Assembly: GCF_041320705.1 (NCBI RefSeq)
Contig: NZ_JBGGTQ010000012.1
Span: forward strand, 1 to 64,000
DNA length: 64,000 nt
DNA from: Kineococcus mangrovi
GTDB taxonomy: Bacteria; Actinomycetota; Actinomycetes; Actinomycetales; Kineococcaceae
Direction of reading: 5' to 3'
Part shown: positions 43,567 to 52,417 of the stretch, in pieces
How the letters are laid out: the number at the start of each line of letters is the position of its first letter
How positions within the stretch are numbered: the first letter of the stretch is position 1
Made by a program: the position numbers and the translations under genes
The notes under the pieces: model-generated
The model's input: only the letters and a program-made list of their open reading frames with translations
Databases searched by the model: none
What the model was told of the DNA's origin: nothing

Positions 43567-43603
43567 CCCGGGGGCGGGGCGCCGCGCCCCTCAGGCGCGT
43601 TAT

Positions 43604-43636
43604 GCGGGTTCAGCTCACGTGGTGAGCTGAACCCGC
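43604..43636. terminator. Perfect 15-bp hairpin at the left end of the IS element
   Basis: Positions 43604-43618 and 43622-43636 are perfectly complementary (GCGGGTTCAGCTCAC / GTGAGCTGAACCCGC) around GTG. It begins within the terminal inverted repeat and contains the transposase stop codon. It may terminate the transposase message, block read-through into the element, or be recognised by the transposase. Confidence 0.65.
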
Positions 43637-44490
43637 AGCAGCGTGTGCGCTGCGATCGTGGCCGCAGTCCGGGCCAACAGCCCCCAGAAGGTGTGCGCCC
43701 CGTGACGGGCCAAGTCCATCACCTGCGTGATCTCCCCGAAGGTCGTCTCCACCCGGTTACGCCACTGCGCGATGACCTTCAACAGACCCGACGGCATCGA
43801 CCGGCGGGCAGTCTTGCCCGGCGGGACGATCACCACGGTGCCCACCGAAGCCAGATCAGCAGCGAACGCTCGACCCGCAAACCCCTTATCGCACAGCAGA
43901 TACCGCCGAGCCGGCCCGTCAGCGAGCAGGTCGAGGGCGACCTGACGTTCGTTGACGGCCGCCGGCACGATGCTCCAAGCCCGCACCAGGCGTGAGCCCA
44001 GATCGGTCAGCACCGCTAACCGGAAACCGTAGAACCACTCCCCGTGGGCCCCATCACGCCCGAACCGGGCGCACAAGCCCGCTGGCCCGACCCAGCTGTC
44101 GGGGCCGCGGACCCGGGAGGGGTGCTTGACCGGCAAGGCGCTGGTGTCGACCTGGTCTCGATGGCAGGCGGCGTCATCGGTGGGCAAGGTCGCGGCCAGC
44201 AGGGCGCGCAGCTGCTCGAAAGCCCCCCACAGCCAGCGGGTGCGCCGGTTCAGCTGCGACTGCCCCGGCAGGTGGGGGAACAGGCCGGGGTGGTCGTGGA
44301 TCAGCTCGGCGCGGAAGGCGGCCTCGCTGCGCCGGTGCAGCAGGTGCCGGACCACGGAGATGGTGAGGATCTCAGCATCGCTGCAGGTCGGGGGCGGTCC
44401 GGGGCGGGCCGGGATGTGCACGGCGCCGGTGATGAGGGCGTCGTCGATGAGGACGTAGGTGTGGACGAGGAGGTCTTCGGTGGGCAGCAT
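43615..44490 (-). CDS. IS982-family transposase
   Basis: A 291-residue DDE transposase. The first catalytic Asp is in QVDTSALP, the second in LLCDKGFAG and the Glu in RVETTFGEITQV, in the order and spacing of IS982 enzymes. The N-terminus LLVHTYVLIDDAL and the PTCSDAEILTI motif also match the family. The ATG at 44490 gives the usual length; an upstream GTG would add 14 residues. The frame is intact, so the element may still be active. Confidence 0.9.
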   Translation of the reverse strand: MLPTEDLLVHTYVLIDDALITGAVHIPARPGPPPTCSDAEILTISVVRHLLHRRSEAAFRAELIHDHPGLFPHLPGQSQLNRRTRWLWGAFEQLRALLAATLPTDDAACHRDQVDTSALPVKHPSRVRGPDSWVGPAGLCARFGRDGAHGEWFYGFRLAVLTDLGSRLVRAWSIVPAAVNERQVALDLLADGPARRYLLCDKGFAGRAFAADLASVGTVVIVPPGKTARRSMPSGLLKVIAQWRNRVETTFGEITQVMDLARHGAHTFWGLLARTAATIAAHTLLRVQLTT

Positions 44491-44594
44491 CGTGGGTGCC
44501 TCTGCGGTGGGAGGAGGGGCTTCGAGAACCACTTGCCTGCCGCAGAGGCCCCACGGGCGTCAAGACCTGGGCACCTCAACCCGCATAACGCCCC

Positions 44595-46421
44595 TCAGGT
44601 CCCCAGGACCACCGGGTCGCCGGGGGTCAGGGCCCGCACCAGGGCGGCGACCGGCTGCGGGCGCTGGTACCAGTACCCCTGGGCCAGCGGGCACCCCAGC
44701 GCGACGAGTTCGCGTTCCTGCTCACCGGTCTCGACGCCCTCGGCGATGACGACGAGGCCGAGGTCGCCGGACATCCGCAGCAGGCCCGCCAGCAGCGCGC
44801 GCCGACGGTCGCTGACGGTGAGCTGCGCGGTGAAGTGGGCGTCGAGCTTGAGGAAGTCGGCCGGCATCGTGTCGAGCTGGCTGAGCGCGGAGTAGCCCGT
44901 CCCGAAGTCGTCGATCGCGACCCGCACGCCGACGGCCCGCAGCTCCTCCAGGGTGTCGCGCGTCGCGTCCGAGGCCGATTCCACGGTGCTCTCGGTGACC
45001 TCCACGACGAGCGCGGACAACGGCCAGCCCGTGGCGGTGGCGGTGCCCAGCAGGTCCTGCACGAAGTCGGGGTCGACGAGGTGGCGCCCGGAGGCGTTGG
45101 TGGTGAGGAAGAAGTCCTGCCCGGTCGCCTCCCGCAGCACGACCGCGTCCGCGCACGCCCGGCGGGTGACGGCCCGGTCCAGGTCGGTGATGAGGTCGTT
45201 GGCCTCGGCCAGCGGGACGAACACGGCGGGGGAGACCGGACCGTGGACGGGGTGCGTCCAGCGGGCCAGGGCCTCCACGCCCACCAGGCGCGTCGCGTCC
45301 GGGCCCGCGCCGGGGACCACGACCGGTTGCAGGACGACGTCGAGGCCGTCCTCGGCCAGCGCCGTGCGCAGGTCGTCCAGCAGGCCCTCGTCCGCCCCGC
45401 CGGCGACGGCGACCCGCCCCCGGCCGGCGGCCTTCGCCTCGTACAGCGCGGTGTCGGAGCGCCGCAGCAACGTCCCGGGGTCCTCCTCGGCCCGCAGCTG
45501 CGCGACGCCGACCGACAGCCCGGTAGGGGCGGCCTCGGCGCGCAGCGCCTGCGCGACCTCCTCCGCCCCGGCGAGGTCGGTGCCCGGCAGCACCACGGCG
45601 AACTCGTCACCGCCGTGCCGGGCGAACCCGGCGGTCGGGGCCAGGGCGTGCAGGCGCCGGGACAGCCGCTCGGCGAGGGCGACCAGCAGCTCGTCACCGG
45701 CCGCGTGGCCGCCGAGGTCGTTGACCTGCTTGAAGTGGTCGACGTCGACGAGGACGACCGACAGCGGCGCCCCCGTCCGGCGCGCGGTGCCGACGCTCTC
45801 CTCGAGCCGTTCGTCGAAACCGCGGCGGTTCAGCAGGTCGGTGAGGCCGTCGCGCGAGCCGTGGGCGGCGCGCTGGACGAGCCGGCCGATGACGACGACG
45901 ACCGCGACCTGGACCGTCATGACGGCCCCCACCACGCCGGGGTCGACCTGCCGCCACAGCAGGCTGCCCGCGACCGCGGCGAGCAGCAGCCCGGTGTGCA
46001 CCAGGGCGGCCCGGCGCGCGAAGAAGTAGAGGTTGTCCACGGCGCAGAAGACGAAGACGCAGGCCACGCCCAGAGCGGTCACGTCGTCGCGGCTCAGGAG
46101 GGTGGCGGCCGCCACGAAGCACGTCCCCTGGCCGACGACCAGGTGGAACGCCTCGCGCGGCAGGGCCCTGCCCCACCGCAGCAGGGCGGCGCCGAGCACC
46201 ACGGCGAGACCGGCCACGGCGAGCAGGCCCACCGTGCGCGGGTCCGGGTCCGCCCAGGCACCCGTCGTCGTGAGGATCCCCGCCGTCCCGCCGGCGACGT
46301 AGAACGCCCCCGTGGTGTACGCCATGAGCCGTGGTGTCGCCACCTCGGGAACCCCGCGGGAGAGCACGTCCACGCCAGACCATCGGCGTGCGCGCCCCGG
46401 TGCTTGACCGTCTGCAGCCAT
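44595..46421 (-). CDS. Membrane GGDEF-EAL protein with both sites intact
   Basis: A 608-residue protein with about seven N-terminal hydrophobic helices (residues 30-195), GGDEF (about 205-340) and EAL (about 355-600) domains. RHGGDEF is canonical but the inhibitory RxxD is missing. EAL shows GVEALARW, TTNASGR, EVTESTV, DDFGTGYS, KLDAHF, EGVET and QGYWYQRP. It could both make and degrade c-di-GMP. The ATG is three bases after the stop of the SpoIIE-type phosphatase gene and lacks its own ribosome-binding site, so the two are coupled. Its stop lies in the target duplication of the IS. Confidence 0.9.
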   Translation of the reverse strand: MAADGQAPGRARRWSGVDVLSRGVPEVATPRLMAYTTGAFYVAGGTAGILTTTGAWADPDPRTVGLLAVAGLAVVLGAALLRWGRALPREAFHLVVGQGTCFVAAATLLSRDDVTALGVACVFVFCAVDNLYFFARRAALVHTGLLLAAVAGSLLWRQVDPGVVGAVMTVQVAVVVVIGRLVQRAAHGSRDGLTDLLNRRGFDERLEESVGTARRTGAPLSVVLVDVDHFKQVNDLGGHAAGDELLVALAERLSRRLHALAPTAGFARHGGDEFAVVLPGTDLAGAEEVAQALRAEAAPTGLSVGVAQLRAEEDPGTLLRRSDTALYEAKAAGRGRVAVAGGADEGLLDDLRTALAEDGLDVVLQPVVVPGAGPDATRLVGVEALARWTHPVHGPVSPAVFVPLAEANDLITDLDRAVTRRACADAVVLREATGQDFFLTTNASGRHLVDPDFVQDLLGTATATGWPLSALVVEVTESTVESASDATRDTLEELRAVGVRVAIDDFGTGYSALSQLDTMPADFLKLDAHFTAQLTVSDRRRALLAGLLRMSGDLGLVVIAEGVETGEQERELVALGCPLAQGYWYQRPQPVAALVRALTPGDPVVLGT

Positions 46422-46424
46422 CGG

Positions 46425-48149
46425 TCAGGGGCGCGGGGCCGCACGGTCCAGCGTGAACCACACGACCTTCCCCGTCCCCTCCGGCCCCTCGCCCGGGCGG
46501 CACCCCCAGGCGGAGGCGGCGAGGTCGACGAGCTGCAGGCCCCGGCCCGAGAGGGCGTCGGGGTCGGCCGGCAGCACCTCGGGCACCCGGTCGTTGTCGT
46601 CGGAGACCTCCACGAGGAGCCGGTCGGCCGAGCTCGCGACCTGCAGCCCGACGTCGCTGCGCCCGTGCAGGACCGCGTTGGTGACCAGTTCGCTGACGAG
46701 CAGCGCGGCGACCTCCACGGTGTCCTCGTCCCAGCCGTCGTCCAGGGCGAGACGGCGCACGGCGCGGCGGGCGGCCCCCGAGGACTCCGGGGCGCAGGGG
46801 AGCAGGACGACGCGCGAGCTGGCCACCGCCTCGGCCCGGGCGGGGAGGGGCGGGTGGGCGGCCCCGGCCGCGGTGGTGCGGTGACCGACGCCGACCAGCA
46901 GGATCGTGCGGTCGTCGTCGAGGACGTCCCCGCGGCCGGGCTCCGCACGCACCTCGGCCAGCCGGTCGCAGAGGTCCTGCACGCCGGTGCGGTGGGGGTC
47001 CTCGAGCGCGCGCCCGAAGGTGACCAGCGCCTGCTCCAGGTCCCTCTCGCGGTCCTCGACCACCCCGTCGGTCACGAGGGCGAGCAGGCTGCCGGGCGGC
47101 AGCACGCGGCGGTGCTCGGTGCGTGCCTGGGAGGCGTCCACCCCGAGCAGGAGGTCGTCCCCGGCGCCGTCGCGCAGCACCTCGAGGCGGCCCCCGGGGT
47201 GGCGCACGAGCGGGGGCGGGTGACCGGCGTTGGCCCACCGCACCTCCAGCGCCCCGTCCGCCTCGACGCGCGCGGTCGCGAGCACGGCGGTGGCCAGGGT
47301 GCCGGGCTCCAGCGCCGTGGCCACGGCGTCCAGCCGGTCCAGCAGCCGTGCCGGGCCGTCGTCGCTGTCCCACGCCAGCCCGCGCAGCATGGTGCGCAAC
47401 CGGGTCATGGCGGCCGCGGCCCGCGCGTCGTGGCCCGCGACGTCACCGATGGCGAGCAGCAGGTCCCCGCGCGCCCGGGTCAGGACGTCGTACCAGTCGC
47501 CGCCGATGGAGGCGCCGGCCCGCACGGGCCGGTAGCTGACCCCGAGGTCGAGACCGGCCACGGCGGGCAGGCGGGACACCACCCCGCGCTGCAGCTCCCG
47601 GGCGAGGCCCACGACCAGCGCGGTCGCCCGGTCCTGGCGGTCCTGGGACAGCACCCGGTGCAGCGAGGGCGCGCAGTGCGCCGCGAACACCCCGAGCAGG
47701 GTCTCCTCGTCCGGCCCGAACGGGGCGGGCGCCTCCCACGACACGGCCAGCGAGCCGTAGGTCTCCTCCCCCGCGGTCAGGGGCAGCAGGGCCCACCGGG
47801 CGCGGCCGGTGACGTCGACGACGTCGGCCATCCGCGGGTGGACGGCGCGGGCCGCGGGCCGGTCCGGGACGAGGAAGGTGCGTCCCTCGCGCGCGGCTCG
47901 GCAGGCCGGCAGGGGGCTGTCGTGGGCTTCGTAGGCGAACCGGGAGCGCAACTCGTCCCCGAAGGAGGTGGCCAGCACCAGTTCCCAGCCGCCGTCCTCG
48001 GCGCGGGTCACCAGACCGCACCCGGCGGAGCCGAGGATCCGCAGCCCGTGGTCGGTGAGGGCGCGCAGGACGTCCTCGACGGTGGCGGCGCCGCTCAACC
48101 GGACGGCGAAGTCCGCCAGGTCCTCCCAGACCGACCGCGCACCGTCCAT
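46425..48149 (-). CDS. GAF-SpoIIE phosphatase-HATPase fusion
   Basis: A 574-residue regulator: a GAF-like sensor (about 15-180), a SpoIIE/PP2C phosphatase (about 200-400; SIGGDWYD, IGDVAGHD, VTDGVVE, DDDRTILLV) and a C-terminal RsbW-like ATPase (about 440-570; ELVTNAVLHG, SDDNDRVP, GRGLQLVDLA). It thus combines the phosphatase and kinase/anti-sigma roles of a partner-switching circuit in one chain. It is cotranscribed with the dual GGDEF-EAL protein downstream, linking the switch to c-di-GMP. The ATG at 48149 has GGGAG upstream. Confidence 0.9.
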   Translation of the reverse strand: MDGARSVWEDLADFAVRLSGAATVEDVLRALTDHGLRILGSAGCGLVTRAEDGGWELVLATSFGDELRSRFAYEAHDSPLPACRAAREGRTFLVPDRPAARAVHPRMADVVDVTGRARWALLPLTAGEETYGSLAVSWEAPAPFGPDEETLLGVFAAHCAPSLHRVLSQDRQDRATALVVGLARELQRGVVSRLPAVAGLDLGVSYRPVRAGASIGGDWYDVLTRARGDLLLAIGDVAGHDARAAAAMTRLRTMLRGLAWDSDDGPARLLDRLDAVATALEPGTLATAVLATARVEADGALEVRWANAGHPPPLVRHPGGRLEVLRDGAGDDLLLGVDASQARTEHRRVLPPGSLLALVTDGVVEDRERDLEQALVTFGRALEDPHRTGVQDLCDRLAEVRAEPGRGDVLDDDRTILLVGVGHRTTAAGAAHPPLPARAEAVASSRVVLLPCAPESSGAARRAVRRLALDDGWDEDTVEVAALLVSELVTNAVLHGRSDVGLQVASSADRLLVEVSDDNDRVPEVLPADPDALSGRGLQLVDLAASAWGCRPGEGPEGTGKVVWFTLDRAAPRP

Positions 48150-48281
48150 CCCGATCTCCCGGTCCTGATCGCGTTCCTGCTGGCAGTGCGTCGCGAGCAC
48201 ACCACACCGAGTGCTCGGTGCCCGCGGGGCACGGTCGGTCGAATCGTCTCACGGGAGCCCCCGGAACGTCGCCCGGGACCT

Positions 48282-48312
48282 GCCCCGTGAGCAGTCCGGC
48301 TGCTCACGGGGC
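48282..48312 (-). terminator. Perfect 13-bp terminator hairpin
   Basis: GCCCCGTGAGCAG (48282-48294) and CTGCTCACGGGGC (48300-48312) pair perfectly around TCCGG. It lies 25 bases beyond the stop of the oxidoreductase gene at 48337 on the minus strand and separates it from the phosphatase operon. Confidence 0.78.
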
Positions 48313-48336
48313 GGCGCCGTCGCGCGGTGGTGCGCT

Positions 48337-49341
48337 TCAGACGCGGACGACCATCTTGCCGGTGTTCGCGCCGCGCATCATCGACAGGAACGCCTCCACG
48401 GAGTTCTCGATCCCGTCGACGACGGTCTCGTCGAAGACGATCTCGCCCTCGGCGAACCAGCCGGTCACGCGCTCGCGGAACTCACCCGCCAGGTGGGCGT
48501 GGTCGCCGACGATGAACCCGCGCAGCGTCAGCTTCTTGGCGACGAGCTGGAACAGGTTCTCCGGGCCGGCGGCGCGCTCGGTGCTGTTGTAGGCCGAGAT
48601 CGCCCCGCACAGCGCGGCGCGGCCGTGCGGGTTGAAGGTGTCGATCGCCGCGGCCAGGTGGTCGCCGCCGACGTTGTCGAAGAACACGTCGACACCGCCC
48701 GGGACGACGGTCGGGAGCTGCTCGCGGATCGGGGCGTCCTTGTAGTTCACGGCCGCGTCGTAACCGTACTTCGACGTGAGCAGCTCGACCTTCTCGGCCG
48801 AACCCGCCGAGCCGACGACGCGGCCCGCACCGAGGAGGCGGGCGATCTGCCCGACCGCGGTGCCGACGGCACCGGCTGCGCCGGAGACGAAGACGGTGTC
48901 ACCCTCCTGCAGGTGGGCGACGTCGACGAGACCGGCGTAGGCGGTCAGGCCCGTCATGCCGAGGATGCCCAGGTGCACCGAGTTCGGGGCGCCGGGGACC
49001 TCGGGGACGGCGCGGAACTCCGCAGCCGGGCCCTGGGCGACGTCGCGCCAGCCGAGGTTGTGCACGACGAGGGTCCCCTCGGGCAGGTCGGCGGTGCCGG
49101 AGGCGACGACGCGGCCGACGGCGCCGCCGGTCATGGTCTCGCCCAGCGCGTACGGCGGGACGTAGCTCTTGGCGTCGTTCATGCGGCCACGCATGTACGG
49201 GTCCACGGAGACGAACTCGTTCTGCACGCGCACCTCGCCGTCGGCGAGGTCGGGCAGGTCGACCTGCGCGGTGCGGAAGTTCTCCGGGGTCGGCCAGCCC
49301 GTCGGGCGGGAGGCGAGCTGGACCTGGGTGCTGGTGGGCAC
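48337..49341 (-). CDS. NADP-dependent enone/prostaglandin reductase-like oxidoreductase
   Basis: A 334-residue zinc-independent medium-chain reductase of the leukotriene B4 dehydrogenase/CurA group. VSVDPYMRGRMND near the N-terminus, GMTGLTAYAGL and the NADP motif SGAAGAVGTAVGQIA are diagnostic, and DVFFDNVGG follows. Such enzymes reduce alpha,beta-unsaturated carbonyls. It is divergent from a TetR-family regulator that probably controls it. The GTG is preceded by AGAGGAA. Confidence 0.92.
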   Translation of the reverse strand: MPTSTQVQLASRPTGWPTPENFRTAQVDLPDLADGEVRVQNEFVSVDPYMRGRMNDAKSYVPPYALGETMTGGAVGRVVASGTADLPEGTLVVHNLGWRDVAQGPAAEFRAVPEVPGAPNSVHLGILGMTGLTAYAGLVDVAHLQEGDTVFVSGAAGAVGTAVGQIARLLGAGRVVGSAGSAEKVELLTSKYGYDAAVNYKDAPIREQLPTVVPGGVDVFFDNVGGDHLAAAIDTFNPHGRAALCGAISAYNSTERAAGPENLFQLVAKKLTLRGFIVGDHAHLAGEFRERVTGWFAEGEIVFDETVVDGIENSVEAFLSMMRGANTGKMVVRV

Positions 49342-49490
49342 GGGGGATTCCTCTCGGTTCTGCGGGGTGTCGTCGGAGTGCTTCGCCACGGGCCGGGACG
49401 ATCGCCGGTCGCGGGGCGCTGAGCGCGGACGCCCGGCCCCTGCGGCCGGGGTCCCCCGCCGGACGGCCCGTTGTGTGATGACCGTTCCAC

Positions 49491-49503
49491 TATACTCTCG
49501 TCC
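49491..49503 (+). promoter_or_regulatory. -10 region of a probably leaderless TetR gene
   Basis: TATACT (49491-49496) is seven bases before the ATG at 49504, the usual distance to a transcription start. No Shine-Dalgarno sequence precedes the ATG, so the message is probably leaderless. TTGTGT at 49471 is a possible -35, though the spacer is short. Confidence 0.5.
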
Positions 49504-50094
49504 ATGGGCCGGTCGCAGACCTTCGACACCGCCACCGTCGTCCGGGCGGCGCGCACCCTCTTCTGGCAGCGCGGGTACGAGGACGTCTCCGTGCCCGACC
49601 TCGAGGAGGTCACCGGGATCAAGCGGTCGAGCCTCTACCACGCCTTCGGCAGCAAGCGGGGGGTGTTCGACGCGGCCGTCGACAGCTACCTCGAGGACGT
49701 CGTCCGCCCGCGGCTGCGTCCCCTCCAGGGGCCCGACGTCGCCCCCGAGGCCCTCGTGACGACGTACCTCGGCGGGCTGCGCGCCGCCCTCGCCGACGGC
49801 CGGCCCGCCGCGCTGCAGACCGGTTGCCTCCTGGTGAACTCCGCCACCGCCCCCGTCGGCCGGGACGAGGCGGTGGCCCAGGTCGTGCACGACTACCGCG
49901 CCGAGCTGCACGCCGCCTTCCGGCGGGGGGCGCTCGCGGCGGGGGTCGCGGCGCCGGAGCAGGTGGCGACGCTGTGCACGTCGGCCGTCGTCAGCGCGTT
50001 CGTGCTCGCGCGGATCGACCCGGCCGAGGCGGTCGCGACGCTGGACGCGGTGCTCGACGTCGTGACGCGGGAGGGCGGGGTCCTCAGACGGTGA
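49504..50094 (+). CDS. TetR-family transcriptional regulator
   Basis: A 196-residue repressor. The N-terminal HTH region reads FDTATVVRAARTLFWQRGYEDVSVPDLEE (given here only as a span), then GIKRSSLYHAFGSKRGVFDAAV; LYHAFGSK is the family signature. The C-terminal domain, with GCLLVNSA, resembles the TetR_C group often paired with reductases. It likely represses the divergent NADP-dependent reductase gene. Its last 11 bases overlap the 3' end of the convergent LOV photoreceptor gene. Confidence 0.9.
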   Translation: MGRSQTFDTATVVRAARTLFWQRGYEDVSVPDLEEVTGIKRSSLYHAFGSKRGVFDAAVDSYLEDVVRPRLRPLQGPDVAPEALVTTYLGGLRAALADGRPAALQTGCLLVNSATAPVGRDEAVAQVVHDYRAELHAAFRRGALAAGVAAPEQVATLCTSAVVSAFVLARIDPAEAVATLDAVLDVVTREGGVLRR

Positions 50095-52327
50095 CCCGCC
50101 CGCGCTTGACCCGGTACATCGCGTGGTCGGCGTTCCGCAGCAGGTCCTCGAACGTCGTGCCGTGCCGGCCGGACACCGCGACACCGGTGCTGATGCCCAG
50201 GGACAGCTGGACCCCGTGCAGGTCCACGGGATCGGCGACGCGGGCGGCCACGCCGGCCACCGCGCGGGCGGCGACGTCCTCGGCGTCGTCGGGGGCCAGG
50301 CCGGTGAGCGCGACGATGAACTCGTCGCCACCCAGGCGCGCCAGGACCGCCCCGGCCGGGGTGGCCTCGCGCAGCCGCCGCGCCACCTCCACCAGCAGGT
50401 CGTCCCCGGCCGCGTGGCCGAGTTCGTCGTTGACGACCTTGAAGTCGTCGAGGTCGCAGAACAGCAGCGCGGTGCGCGCGTCGGTGCGGCGCAGCGCCTC
50501 CTCGACGAGGGGTTCGACGCGCCGCCGGTTCGCCAGCCCGGTCAGCGGGTCGGTGTAGGCGAACTCCTCGATGCGCCGCAGGTGCTCGCGGGACCGCTCG
50601 CGTTCGACCTCCAGCTCCTGCTGGGCCCGGACGCGGGCGGTCACGTCGTTCTGGACGCCGATGTACTGCACGACGCGGCCGGTCGCGTCGGCCACGGGTG
50701 CGAGGTAGACCTCGTTCCACCACGGTTCGCGCTGCGGGCCGCGGTGGTTCAGCAGCACCCCGCGCCACTCCTGGCCGGACTGCAGGGCCGACCGGATCTC
50801 GTTCAGCGTGCCCCGGTCGGTGTCCGGCCCCTGCAGCAGACGGCAGTTGCGGCCCAGGACGTCCTCGGACCGGAACCCGGACAGTTCCTCGAACGCGGAG
50901 TTCACGTAGACCAGCGGGTGGTCCGGGCGCAGCATGTCGGCGATCGAGATGCCGCTGCTCGTCGCGCCGAGGGCGCGCTGCAGCAACGCCTCCGCGGTGC
51001 CCGCGGCGACGGCCCCGGTGGGGCGCGCGGCGGTGCGCGGGGGGACCGCGTCGCGCGGGGCCGCGGCGGGGACCTCCGTCGCGGCGGCGGTGCGCGGGGC
51101 GACCCGGGACAGCAGCGACTGCGCGGCCGCCGCCACGGTGGCGCGCTCGTAGGTCAGCGCGTACTCGAACGTCCGCTCCCGCTCGGGAGCGTCGTCGCCG
51201 AGGTCGCGGGCCAGCAGGGCCGCGGCGAAGTGCGGGGCCAGCACGACGACGTCCCACTCCCCGCGCACCGGGTCCTGCGGGCTCAGGGAGGCCCCGCGGA
51301 CACCGGGCAGGGGCGTCTCCGGCAGGTCCTCACCGAGAGCGCAGACGAAACCCACGCGGTCGGCGAGGTCGCGGTACCGGCTGCGGGTGGCCGGGGTGAA
51401 GTGCCGGGCGTACTGGAACGTCGAGGCGACGACGCACGTCTCGCCCAGGCGCATCGCCTCGCGCTCGAGCTGCTTGCTGAGCTCGATGAGCAGCGCCTTG
51501 GGGGCGCGGCGCAGCGGGGTCCCGGCGGGCAGCAGCGCGAACGGCGAGGACGGTTCGGTGCCCGCGACCGCCACCGGCGCCGGCAGGACGAGCTCGGCGA
51601 CGGCGGGCGCCGGCGACGGCGGAGCCGCGGGCCGGCCGAACAACCAGCCCTGACCCAGCTGGGCGCCCAGCGCCCGGGCGGTCAGCAGGTGCCGCTCGTC
51701 CTCGATGCCCTCGGCCAGGACCAGCGCCCCGGACTCCTGCGCGTACGCGTTGACGGCGTTCATGATCTGCGCGACGGCCGGGCCGGGCCGGTCCTGCACC
51801 AGGCGCAGGTCGAGCTTGACGACGTCCGGGCGCAGCAGCGGCATGAACGCCAGGGACATCGCGTCCGCGCCGACGTCGTCCAGGGCGATGGCCCAGCCGA
51901 GCTCGCGCACGCGGGTCACGGTCCGCAGCAGCTCGGCGGGCCGGGCCGCGAGGGCGCGCTCGGTGATCTCCACGACGACGCGCAGCCCGGTCGGGGCGCC
52001 GTCGGCCAGGGCCATGAGCTCGGTCAGCGGCGCCGCGTCGAGGATCTCCGGTTCGACGTTGACGAAGAGCGTCAGCGGTGCGACCACGCCGTGCTCCAGC
52101 GCGCCGCGCAGGGCGGCGGCGCGGCAGGCGTGGTCGAGCTCGGACAGCACGTCCTCGGCGCGGGCCGCGGCGAACAGCTGGTCGGGGCGCTGCAGCGGGC
52201 CGACCGGGCCGCGCGCGAGCGCCTCGTAGGCGACGACGGCACCGGTGTCGAGGTCCACGATCGGCTGGAAGACGCTGTGGACGGCCCGCTCGCGCAGGAC
52301 CTCGTGGATCGTCGCACCGTTCGTCAC
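50084..52327 (-). CDS. EAL-DICT-LOV-GGDEF blue-light c-di-GMP enzyme
   Basis: A 747-residue soluble protein with an unusual order. An EAL domain comes first (about 1-235; AYEALARG, FVNVEP, EITERA, KLDLRL, AEGIED, GQGWLFGRP; the loop-6 motif is DDVGADAMS). A DICT sensory domain follows (about 258-410; KALLIELSKQLE, ASTFQYARHF). Next is a LOV domain (about 450-555) with the flavin-adduct Cys495 in GRNCRLLQG, then a GGDEF domain (about 575-745; RLGGDEF intact, no inhibitory RxxD). Light could shift the balance of synthesis and breakdown. The GTG has AAGGA upstream. Confidence 0.9.
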   Translation of the reverse strand: MTNGATIHEVLRERAVHSVFQPIVDLDTGAVVAYEALARGPVGPLQRPDQLFAAARAEDVLSELDHACRAAALRGALEHGVVAPLTLFVNVEPEILDAAPLTELMALADGAPTGLRVVVEITERALAARPAELLRTVTRVRELGWAIALDDVGADAMSLAFMPLLRPDVVKLDLRLVQDRPGPAVAQIMNAVNAYAQESGALVLAEGIEDERHLLTARALGAQLGQGWLFGRPAAPPSPAPAVAELVLPAPVAVAGTEPSSPFALLPAGTPLRRAPKALLIELSKQLEREAMRLGETCVVASTFQYARHFTPATRSRYRDLADRVGFVCALGEDLPETPLPGVRGASLSPQDPVRGEWDVVVLAPHFAAALLARDLGDDAPERERTFEYALTYERATVAAAAQSLLSRVAPRTAAATEVPAAAPRDAVPPRTAARPTGAVAAGTAEALLQRALGATSSGISIADMLRPDHPLVYVNSAFEELSGFRSEDVLGRNCRLLQGPDTDRGTLNEIRSALQSGQEWRGVLLNHRGPQREPWWNEVYLAPVADATGRVVQYIGVQNDVTARVRAQQELEVERERSREHLRRIEEFAYTDPLTGLANRRRVEPLVEEALRRTDARTALLFCDLDDFKVVNDELGHAAGDDLLVEVARRLREATPAGAVLARLGGDEFIVALTGLAPDDAEDVAARAVAGVAARVADPVDLHGVQLSLGISTGVAVSGRHGTTFEDLLRNADHAMYRVKRGRVTV

Positions 52328-52417
52328 CTCGTGTCCTTCGGCAACCGGCGCCGGGTCCTGGGGAGGTCGTCACCCGGACGGCGCAGCGTGGACCGGGGCG
52401 CGTGGGAGGGTCGCCCC

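Larger units (their letters stand above)
43597..44591 (-). mobile_element. IS982-family insertion sequence
   Basis: A 995-bp element with terminal inverted repeats beginning GCGTTATGCGGGTT at both ends (left at 43597, right ending at 44591). It is flanked by near-perfect 9-base duplications CCCTCAGG(C/T) at 43588-43596 and 44592-44600. It carries one transposase gene on the minus strand. The length and single-gene structure fit IS982. It landed between two gene ends; the duplication includes the stop codon of the neighbouring GGDEF-EAL gene without disrupting it. Confidence 0.88.

Noticed and set aside
44835-48290. Open frame of about 1,150 codons on the plus strand, opposite the SpoIIE and GGDEF-EAL genes
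   Set aside because: Same reason: low-complexity antisense translation over well-supported minus-strand genes.
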